Assembly (NCBI RefSeq): GCF_026914185.1
Contig: NC_070560.1
Location: forward strand, 4,455,501 to 4,519,500
DNA from: Puccinia triticina
Lineage: Eukaryota > Basidiomycota > Pucciniomycetes > Pucciniales > Pucciniaceae
Length of the DNA: 64,000 bases
Reading direction: 5' to 3'
A model generated the notes under the pieces. The model worked only from the letters and a program-made list of their open reading frames with translations, did no database searches and was not told where the DNA came from. The translations under genes and the position numbers were made by a program. Of this stretch, positions 23,825 through 32,051 are shown in pieces (positions within the stretch are counted from its first letter, which is position 1; each line of letters begins with the position of its first letter).

Positions 23825-26800
23825 ATGCAGGACCAGCAAGCGACCAGTAACTTCTTTACCCTCACCCACGCGCGTGGGAACGGGAGGGTGCCGCAACAGG
23901 GCAACCGCCACCCACAGGAATCGATGCTGATGCCCTCCCAACCTCTGGACTCACAGACGGAGGCATGTAAATTGTTCTACAAGAGCCCCAGCGGCGATGA
24001 AGAGGAGGAAAGCGACCTAGAGATCAAGACCCGTGGGTCCAAGGTAAACGCTCCCACGGCTGGACAACCCCCGGCCAAACGAGCTATCCGGCTTGAACAC
24101 CAGATGTACATGCAAACTGTGGCAGGCCAGCTGGCCAATCACTATGAAAAAAACTCAAGAAGGTGCCGTCAGTTGACATGCAGCATACCTGAGTTCATTC
24201 CTAGCTGAGACCAGGCCCATACAAATGAATCCCAGGGTGGTACACCCTGGAAAGTTTGGAATTTCCTCAGCTTAAGTCCATAGTGCAAAATGCACTGGAC
24301 TGAGGTACAGGAAGCTTGGTCTGAGGTGCACAGACTCAGTCCTGAGGCAAATGCTCAGTTGCCCCTGAATCATCCAAAGTCCCCCGCATTGGAGGTCACG
24401 GGTACATGCTTGACCTCCCCATCCCTCCAGGTCAACAAGAGTAAGCACCCTTGTTGACAAAGAGGAATCCCACCCGGTCAAAAGCTCACTAAAACAACTT
24501 TGACCGGGAGGAATCCCTCCTGGTTGATAACGTTACCGGGAGGAGTCCCTCCCGGTCAACTGGGAGGAGTCCCTCCCATGACCAGTCAGCACCAGTACTG
24601 TGCAGGTGTTGAGGTGTATGGCTCAGGACACACTTAGCACATACAAATACTGTGCTAAGTCCAAAGCTGAGCTACAGATCTTCTTTTGACGCTGAGCTAA
24701 CCTGTGATTAAACTTGGAATGACCATGGATGTACTTGAAGTTTCAACCTGGAATGCACATGTCAACTGACAGCACTTTCTTGAGTTTTTTTCATAGTGAA
24801 TGCCGATCCAAAATTTGTCGCGCAGACAAAGGAAGCGCTTGCCAAAATCCAGAAGCATTGGGAGAGAGTCAAACCCAAAGGAACAGCCATCCTGATGGCT
24901 AACCTCCAGGACACGACGTGGACGCAGTTCTGGAGGGATTTTGCTGTTGCACTTGGGAAGACAGTCACCCACCTAGGCAATCTGGTCGACTCAATGGATG
25001 CGGTTGGTCTGGTAAACTGGCATGTGACTATCAAGAAGCATGGCACATACGGCGTTGGGCATGCCCCAGTAATCTCCCCGGAAGCAGAATTCCGCAAGTT
25101 TGCGGATGAAGTCGTTGCTTTCCCACAATCAGACCTCAGCGTCCGGGTAGTATGGCCAACCCTTGCAAAACCGCAAAGGAGCGGGAGACGGTAAGTAGTT
25201 AGACTTATTCTGGCAAGCCTCCTTTCCCGGTGGATTGATTGCCTCATCCTATCTTCATTGCAGGAGCGATCCCAGCAAGAAAGTCTGGCCATGGCATTTG
25301 GCTCTGGTGACATCCGCTTGGCATTGGAAAGGACAAAGACCCGGGTGACCCGCAATGTGAGTACAACATGGCTTATTTCTCTTTGATCAGGAGGCCAGTT
25401 TGGATGACCTTATTTTCATGCTAGCCGCATGCGGATGTTGACGCACAAGAGAGGGTGCAAACTGTACAAGAACTCCACGAATACCACCGCGCTACGTACG
25501 GGGGAACGCCGAGAACATGCAGATCAAAGACCCGAGTGATCCAACAAGGTCCATACTCATAACACAGCCGGGGTACAAAGCATGAAGTCTGGCCATTTTG
25601 CACAACACCCCCAATGTTGAACCTGACCACCCGCCAAGGACCGACCAGTTCATATCTGAGAAGCGGACGGTACACACCCTTGCGGAGCTGGCCGGCCAAG
25701 TGTCCAATCAACTTGCTGGCCACAGGAGAGCCGGCTCTCCTACCCCGGCGCCTGGAGGCCCAGTCATCCGGCCCAAGCAGACCCAGCGGGCTCCCACTCG
25801 CCCCGCCTCAAACTCTCCTGCAACTCGCGCCCCCGGGGGCCCATCAAAAGCTCCCAACCCTCCGACCCGTTTGTCTGCAGCGGCGCCATATCCCGCGGGC
25901 AATTCCGCGGTGTTTGGATCTATCAGCTGGGCCCCCGAGACGAAGATGACCTGGCCGGATATGGCCGCGCAGGCTTCTACGCGGATCTCAGTTCCGAAGC
26001 CTGCAGGGGCGGCTGTCCTTCTGGATTTGGATCCGCCCTCTCGCCCAGTTCAAGCACGCTCGGGCGGGGCCTTGCAGCCCGGATCTGGTTTTTCACCCTC
26101 AAAGGCTTTTGGACAGCGCATCACGCCGCATGCAGCCCATCCTTCTGCCCCCGTGCCCACGGTCCAAATGTATACTCCGGTTCGCGTTGACTAGGCGGGC
26201 AGATTTAGACCCCCGCGCTTGATACACACTTCCAATCCGCCGGATTCTGCCAAAGTTCCCGCCGGATCCCTTCATACGGCCCGCTCACCATTAATCCCAG
26301 ACCTGGAAGGTGACAAGCAAGAGTACGGCGCCTCCCACTCCCTGGACGTCAACCCCAACAGGGTCTTCAGCCCGGACCCCTCAGTTAGAGATCAACTCAG
26401 CCCTATCCCGTCTGTGCCGGCATATTCTACCCGCCCCCCCCAGCCTGGCCAGCACCAATATTGAGGTTGTTTTGCCCACCATCTTATCACGTGGGCCAAA
26501 CCAGGGGGTCCATCAATCACCGGCGCGCAAGGTTGCACGCAGTCCTCATGGAGAGGGGATTGCCCACACTATCAGCTGACTCAGTTTTGCCCAAGATCAA
26601 TCGCCTATCCAAGCCGCACCTGGATCGCCGACCCGTAAGACCCCCCGCTCCCGCACGGATTTGTTATCATTGTGGATCAGCAAGACAGACCCAACAGCCT
26701 ACTATAATCTCAACCACGTCGGCCTCTCTCTCACAATGGAAGGCTTCCTCAAAGCCTGTCAGTTCCCTCAAGAAGATTTGATCACCCGCGGCCTGATCCT

Positions 26801-27169
26801 GCTGCACCACATCAGGAGGTGGGAATTTTTCCTGAGCATGTCCGCCCAGGATTTAGAAGAGAAATTCCGGTTCCCCTTTGCAATAGCATGCCAGCTCATC
26901 AATGGCGCCCGGGACTTAATCCAAACCCATGTCCAGGGGGGGCAACCGTCTCCCATATCTTCTGCCGTAGAAGGCGTCTCCCCCTCCGCTAAGGCTCCAA
27001 TGACGCTGGCACCGATGGCGTCAAGGGCATCTGATCATCCCGTTACCTCGGTCGCGTTAGGTACGGCCCCTTCCGATCAAGTTGTTCAGCCCATGAATCC
27101 AACCCCCACTCCCCCCAGCTTGGGCGTGTCGGACGCTCACATATCGGAAGTCCCAGGCCCACTCGCTGT
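23825..27169 (+). pseudogene. Unrecognised multi-exon repeat gene, broken by insertions
   Basis: The first exon runs 23825-24139 and continues in frame at 24802-25194 once the 659-bp element at 24140 and one AAT are removed. It encodes an acidic patch (GDEEEESDLE), a basic patch (PPAKRAIRLEHQ), then WTQFWRDFAVALGK and GHAPVISPEAEFRKFADEV. A splice donor follows near 25190, and a next exon near 25264-25357 reads ERSQQESLAMAFGSGD and RTKTRVTRN. Further open blocks at 25598-26194 (Pro/Ala-rich) and 26661-27169 (GLSLTMEGFLKACQFPQED, MSAQDLEEKFRFPFA) lie in changing frames. The Gypsy element starts at 27170, and a piece after its right LTR (36210-36330) reads VPGPDASSELSSVEAQS, resembling VPGPLA just left of it. 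I do not recognise the family. Confidence 0.5.
24140..24798. mobile_element. 659-bp non-autonomous CACTA element, AAT target duplication
   Basis: Ends are CACTATGAAAAAAACTCAAG and, as reverse complement, the same 20 bases, ending CATAGTG. The terminal inverted repeats extend about 40 bp with few mismatches. AAT flanks both ends (24137-24139, 24799-24801), the 3-bp duplication expected for CACTA (EnSpm). Subterminal copies of GGGAGGAGTCCCTCCC-like palindromes fill 24480-24580. There is no transposase frame. Removal with one AAT restores the host reading frame. Confidence 0.92.
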
Positions 27170-28609
27170 TGTGGTCAGTATGGTGGTAAATTTCAGATTC
27201 AGTTTCCGCCCTCCAACGGCATCAGACCTCAAGATCCACAGCTTCAAGAACTCTCAAGATCAAGACCCTCAAGACTCAAGTTTCTCAGACTGTCCCTTCT
27301 TCTCTTCCCTTATTCCTCACTCTCCTCTTTATTCTCTCCTCCTTCCCTTTCTTGGTCCTAACACAGCTTGTGCTGTGGGTTTTATTTCTTTGTCTTTGGT
27401 TTCTGATCTATTTCTCCTCTTTCTTTGTCTTTGGTTTCTGATCTATTTCTCCTCTTTCTTTGTCTGGGTTGTGTCATTTCTCCCTCATTTCTTATGCTGT
27501 GGTTTTCCCTTCTTTCTACTCTATTTCTATCCTGCTGAGTTCTGCTGTTCTGTTCTGTTTTGATTTTGTTTTCTGCTTTCCTTTGTGTTCTGGTCTAGTT
27601 GTGTTGTGTTGTGAGCGCGCGCATGGCGCGCAAGGATATGATGAAATGTATGTGACATGTTGTCTCCCCAAGTCCAAGTTCGCAGAACTTGGAGGAGGGG
27701 AGCAGCATGGCATTCTGATCCGCCATCTCGAGTCCAGAGTCTAGAATCAAGAGTCAAGAGTCCTACCAATGATGGGAAGTTACATACGTTACGATATCTG
27801 AAGCGATTTTTGTAACGTAACTTTTTCCGTTATCTTCTCACCAGTTAAAGTTTTTTTTAACTTGAAGCAAGACCGTGCTCAGGAAACGTAACTTATGATT
27901 TTTCATTCCTCCTGAGCCCGGCAGTAACGTAACTTTCTTTTGACAAAAAAAGTGAAATAACGCTCTGGAGCGAGCTTGCTGCCGTCAGTTCAGTGCGCCG
28001 CGGCTGTACTGTTGGATTACACGTAAACCGACAGTACGACTGCGGCGCGTACGAACCCAGCTCGCTCTGGAGCAAGCTTGCTGCCGTCAGTTCAGTGCGC
28101 CGCGGCTGTACTGTCGGATTACACGTAAACCGACAGTACAACTGCGGCGCGTACAAACCCAGCTCGCTCTAAAGCAAGCTGGCTGCCGTGAATAACATAA
28201 CTTTTCTAAAAAATGAAGAATAAAAAAACCAGATAACGTAACTCAAGTGAGAAAAAAAGAAGGAAAAATACACCTAACGTAACTTGAAAAAGTTAGAAGA
28301 AACTTCAACGATAACATGCTTTTTTTAGTTACGTTAACGTTACTTTGCGTTATCTATAACGTAACCTCCCATCGTTGGTCCTACAAATTCCCCTTTCCCT
28401 TCGACGAATCCCTCAAATCATCCTAGTATCCTCAACAACAAAAACTGCCGCCGAGAATCCAACCCCCGGCGAACTCTCAAAACCACCCAACCACAAGCTA
28501 TCACCTCGAATCCCCAGCCTCATCACCAGACCATCTGTGAGGGCAGCCACCCGGCACTTTTCCCCTCCCAGCGCTGTTGCCGGCCTAGCACCGGGCGAAG
28601 CTCCATATT
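27170..28609 (+). repeat. Left LTR of the Gypsy element
   Basis: Starts TGTGGTCAGTATGGTGG. Compared with the right LTR it has an extra copy of a 35-bp segment (around 27400-27460) and carries the 611-bp insertion at 27767-28377. The last bases shared by both LTRs are CTCCATATT (ending 28609); the exact terminus may be CTCCA (28605), leaving a 4-nt gap before the primer-binding site. Confidence 0.85.
27767..28377. mobile_element. 611-bp inverted-terminal element in the left LTR
   Basis: Terminal inverted repeats CAATGATGGGAAGTTAC and (reverse complement of the right end) CAACGATGGGAGGTTAC flank the insert. GTCCTAC is duplicated (27760-27766, 28378-28384), while the right LTR has it once. With one mismatch the duplication could be 8 bp, as in hAT elements. 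TAACGTAAC words recur throughout. The middle has two full copies and a partial third of a 102-bp unit (27962, 28064, 28166), each folding into a GC-rich stem around ATTACACGTAAA. No coding capacity. Confidence 0.9.
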
Positions 28610-28659
28610 TGGTCCCCCGAGCCGGGATCGAACCAGCGACCTCAAGATTTACAGTCTCG
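28610..28659 (+). promoter_or_regulatory. Primer-binding site complementary to 50 nt of tRNA-Tyr
   Basis: Immediately inside the left LTR the sequence starts TGGTCCCCCGAGCC, complementary to a tRNA 3' end including CCA. The complementarity continues through the whole T arm, variable loop and anticodon arm. On the minus strand it reads as anticodon stem CGAGA / TCTTG with loop CTGTAAA (anticodon G-U-A, Tyr), T stem GCTGG / CCGGC with loop TTCGATC, acceptor TCGGGGG, A73, CCA: positions 27-76. Upstream of position 27 the match to a tRNA fold ends. Usual sites are 8-18 nt. Confidence 0.85.
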
Positions 28660-28955
28660 CACTGTGGTTTTGAGGCTTCTGGCGGTTATATTTCTTTTTT
28701 TCTTTTTTTTCTATCATTTTATTGAAATCTGGAAGAATCTCTACTGAACCTAGTTCGGTTTTCCTGTTACATCAAGTCTCATCCATCCAATCATTTGCGG
28801 CGTTTTGTCTGGTTCCGATTCTCAATTTTTCACTCTCGTTTGATTTGGATCGTCGACGTCTCAAAAATTCTCGTTTTAGGATCAAGATCGACGTCAATTT
28901 CTTCTCTTTATCGTTTCTTTTTTTTAGTGTTCAGCTGCGGGGCATAGGAGAGGTC

Positions 28956-29034
28956 AAAGTAAGTCTCCTCCATAGTGCACCTCCAGGGCTTTTCTACGCT
29001 AGTTGTAAGCATCATCGCCACTGCTGTGAGCCGC
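28956..29034 (+). repeat. GTAAGT module, copy A (leader)
   Basis: Begins AAAGTAAGT, then a pyrimidine tract, GTGCACCTCCAGGG, TCGCCACTGC and ends TGTGAGCCGC. It lies 40 nt before the gag start codon. See the comparison of copies A-D in the findings. Confidence 0.85.
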
Positions 29035-29074
29035 ACCCCACTGTCTGTCAGTTTTCTCCATAGAATCCGCCACA

Positions 29075-31212
29075 ATGGTCAAGATCAAGTCGCCGAACAA
29101 GCGCCTGTGCTTTGACGGGACCAAGGTTGAGAGGTTTATCAAAACCTATGAGATGGTGGCCGGTTTGGACGAGGCTACCGAACTTGACATGGCCAAGCAG
29201 ATTCGGCTCTTCCTTGCTACAGACAAGCTGCTCGACATCCTAGAGACCTTGGAAGGATTCAGCCCTCCCGACTGGACAAAACTCAAAGCGGCCATGATAG
29301 CTTATTGGGGCCAGGTGGACACCGCACGGTTCACAACACAAGATCTTACTTCGCTAGTTCAAGAATGGGCCGCCAAGGGCGGTGTGTCTTCGGCGGTGGA
29401 ATATCAGACCTTTCGGCAGACCTGGGAACCGATCCAGTCTTACCTGCTTTCCAAGGCTCATATTGACTCGGTGGAGGAGATTCGGAATCCTACTATCAAG
29501 CCTTCTTGACCGCCGTTCAGGACGAGATCCGAAAGAAGTTGATCCGTGATGGCACGATGGTAACAACCTTGGACCATCGGTTTAAGCTACCGACCTTCAA
29601 AATTCTCAAAGAATCGGTGGACGCGGTGATGAAGGAGCAAACGGCGCTCACTTTTGAGGAGTCAAGAACTGGCCAGCCTGTCGCATCACCTCCATTTCAG
29701 GAGGGCAATTTGGTTATGAAGAAGATGGGCGAGGAGCGTCGACCCAAGGAAGTCCAGGCGCCTTCGAAACCGGCTACAACTATGGACGAGCTTTCAAGGA
29801 TGTTGGAGGCGTTTGAAAATAAAATTGATCAGAAGATTGCAGCCATACCGGGAAAAGCGTCGACGTCTGCGGATCGCCCTCCGCTGGTCTGCTACTACTG
29901 CCATTGGGAAAATCATGGGACCTCGCGATGTCAGGAGCTAGTGAAGGACAAGGAAGCGGGGCTGGTTGAGCAAAGGGGAACGAGTTTCTTTCTCCCAAAT
30001 GGAGCTCTGATTCCGTTCGACCGTAGTCGGCCAATTAGGCACGTGGTGGCCTCCTTTCAGCCAACCCAGTCCTCCGCGCCTAGACCTAATACTCCGACTC
30101 AACGGACTTCAGGTGTCATCTCTACCGAATACAAGGCGAGCTGTGGGTCGCTAGACCCTTGGTTGCCCCCTGCTGTTTCTTCCCAATCCTTCGCAGGCGC
30201 ATATGAGTCCGACCCCGCGGCAAGGAAGCGCCACGAAGAGGCGCGACCCTTTAAGGCGCCGCAGGTTCCAGTTTCCCAGGCAAAAAGACCGTGGCGAAAG
30301 ACGCCGGTTAGTACCTCGGACCCCTCGCGACGCCAAGAAGATAGCGAGCCGGAACTTTTTGATAGAATCATGAACAAGCCAGATCCGGAGTCTTCCCCGC
30401 AAAAGGAGTCTGTAGCGCGTCCAGCTACTCCTCCTAAAGTCCCTGGCTCTCAGTCTAAGGTCAGATTCGAGCGCGAGGTTTCTCGCGACCATCCCGACGC
30501 GGTTGAGGGGCTGGTTAAGAAGATTTTCGAGCTCCCCGTGACTACGACTGTTGGAGAGATCTGTTCCGTGTCACCAGCTGTCTCAGACGAGGCAAAGAAG
30601 TGGGTCTCACGCCGCCGCGTGGAGGTTGGTCGCGAAGATTTGAAGGTAAACTCGGGAACGCTGGCTGAAGGTATTGACCCGAGCGGAGTTTTCAATCCAA
30701 ATCTGTACTCCTGCCCCCTCGGTTATCTCAAATGTAGCGTAGGAGATGAGGAGGCAATCTCGTCGCCGTTGGTCGACTTGGGTTCGCAACTCAATCTGAT
30801 TTCCGATTCCATGGCAGTCAAGTTGAATCTCACGCCAAGGGTCAACTTCAGCTCGGCAGTTTATGGGATAAACAACCAAGCATGTGAGCTTATTGGAATC
30901 GCCAAAGACGTGCCCATTTGTGTGGGTCGTTCTATCGTGGGCACTTGTCATTTCTGGATTACGCGGGCGGATGGGCCGTTCATTTTAGGACACCCGTTTT
31001 TGATGGATTTCAGAGCCACTCTCATGTTTTCTCCGACGGCCGGCAAGCGGATTGTCCTGCCTGACACGAACGGAAGGAATATCGAGGTCACACTCTGTCC
31101 AGTTGATAAAGGAAGATGGGAGCGAGAGTTCCCCTCTCATGGTAGGAAGGGCGTTTTGGTTCATTGCGGGCGCCTCAAAGAAGACTCACATGTGGATAAG
31201 CCTTTTTTATGA
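29075..31212 (+). pseudogene. Gypsy gag and aspartic protease, one frameshift
   Basis: The gag ATG at 29075 follows CGCCACA. Frame 1 covers 29075 to about 29480; the protein continues in another frame to the TGA at 31210, so one small indel near 29480-29490 breaks it (the intact reading joins SVEE to SYYQAFLTAVQDEI). The capsid-like part has AMIAYWGQVD and TFRQTWEPIQSYL. A CCHC zinc knuckle CYYCHWENHGTSRC lies at 29890-29931 and binds nucleic acid. The protease core near 30765-30990 reads PLVDLGSQLNLIS and ends FILGHPFLMDF. Its catalytic Asp is present, but the usual D-(S/T)-G is D-L-G, which a TCG to TTG change would explain. The frame ends exactly at a -1 frameshift signal that leads into pol. 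Confidence 0.85.
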
Positions 31213-31279
31213 ATGGAGCCGATCCATTAGCCGGCAGTCTTAATCAAGGGTCTCGACTTTTCACCGGCGGATTGGCTTC
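31203..31279 (+). promoter_or_regulatory. -1 programmed ribosomal frameshift signal, gag-pro to pol
   Basis: In the gag-pro frame the last sense codons are TTT TTA, preceded by T, forming the heptamer T TTT TTA (31203-31209) in the phase used for -1 slippage, and followed at once by TGA. After 5 nt, GGAGCCGATCC (31215-31225) pairs with GGATTGGCTTC (31269-31279): 11 bp including two G-T pairs. A second stem GCCGG/CCGGC (31230-31234 with 31264-31268) stacks inside it. A -1 slip enters the pol frame, which is open from 31209. Confidence 0.8.
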
Positions 31280-31526
31280 TGGCCCATCAACCCACCAACT
31301 TTCCTCTCACCCAGTTTCACTACTCTCAGTTTCCTCAGAAGTTCCAATCAAAAATTGTCAAGAGCAAAAACATCAAGAAAATCCCAGAAACTCTAAAAAC
31401 ATCGGTTCCGTCTCTGTCAGCTCTCTAGTTCTCCATTTTGGTCGGCTCTTTTCCCCTAATCATTCCAAAGGCGAGCGGCTGGCTCGTGACGATCAGAATG
31501 GGTGTTCGGCAGGGACACAAGGTGTC

Positions 31527-31613
31527 AAAGTAAGTCCCCATCCAAGTATGCACCCCAGGGTAGATGCTACCGCTTTATCAAAAACACTATCATGTGCCAC
31601 GCTCGTGAGCAGC
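31527..31613 (+). repeat. GTAAGT module, copy B (inside pol)
   Basis: AAAGTAAGT, pyrimidine tract, TATGCACCCCAGGG, GTGCCACGCT and CGTGAGCAGC. It is read in the pol frame as KVS followed by Ser/Pro-rich residues. Confidence 0.8.
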
Positions 31614-31670
31614 CCCTCGGAATCCCGTTTTTCTTCCGCTTTAGGAAGCTCCTCGCCATTCGAATCTCGT

Positions 31671-31895
31671 CTCCGCAACGAGACTAAACTATCATCCGGA
31701 TCTCGTCTCCGCAACGAGACTAAACTACCATCTGAATCGCTTCTCCGCGACGAGAATAAACTAGTTTCGTCCTTTGCGACCCTCTGCGATGAGGCTAAAC
31801 TAGGCATGTCTGCAAAGACCCTCCGCAACAAGGCTAAACTTCCGAGCCTCCGCGACGAGGATAAACTAATGATCCTCCGCAATGAGGTGAAACTA
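31671..31895 (+). repeat. Seven in-frame LRNETKL-type repeats in pol
   Basis: A 21-nt core (CTCCGCAACGAGACTAAAC and variants) occurs at 31671, 31707, 31743, 31782, 31821, 31848 and 31875. Spacings are 36, 36, 39, 39, 27 and 27 bp, all multiples of three, so every copy encodes L-(R/C)-(N/D)-(E/K)-x-K-L in the pol frame. It lies between modules B and C. Confidence 0.9.
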
Positions 31896-31964
31896 TTCCC
31901 GTCAAAAATAGATGCTTGGGTGGATGAGGTGGAAGAAGGTGTTCTGCGGAGGGATCGGAGACTG

Positions 31965-32051
31965 AAAGTAAGTTCTCTCCGATTATGCACCTCCGGGCGT
32001 GATGCTCCAAATATCGTAGAAACTCTACCTCGTGCCACTATCGTGAGCCGC
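31965..32051 (+). repeat. GTAAGT module, copy C (inside pol)
   Basis: AAAGTAAGT, pyrimidine tract, TATGCACCTCCGGG, ACTCTACCTCGTGCCACT and CGTGAGCCGC. The layout matches copy B, with the same 87-nt length. Confidence 0.85.

Noticed and set aside
28601..28690. A functional tRNA-Tyr gene on the minus strand
   Set aside because: Positions 27-76 are perfect, but no 5' half folds with it: the acceptor stem pairs imperfectly and there is no D arm. CCA is encoded and it directly follows an LTR, so it is a primer-binding site.
28375..28725. Open frame with a GIEPATSRFTVSHCG-like peptide
   Set aside because: This peptide type is the antisense translation of a tRNA 3' half; the frame spans LTR and primer site.
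31209..31212. ATGA stop-start overlap as the main way to translate pol
   Set aside because: Reinitiation cannot be excluded, but the slippery heptamer, spacer and stem explain the position better, and the codon after the ATG has no conserved pol start.
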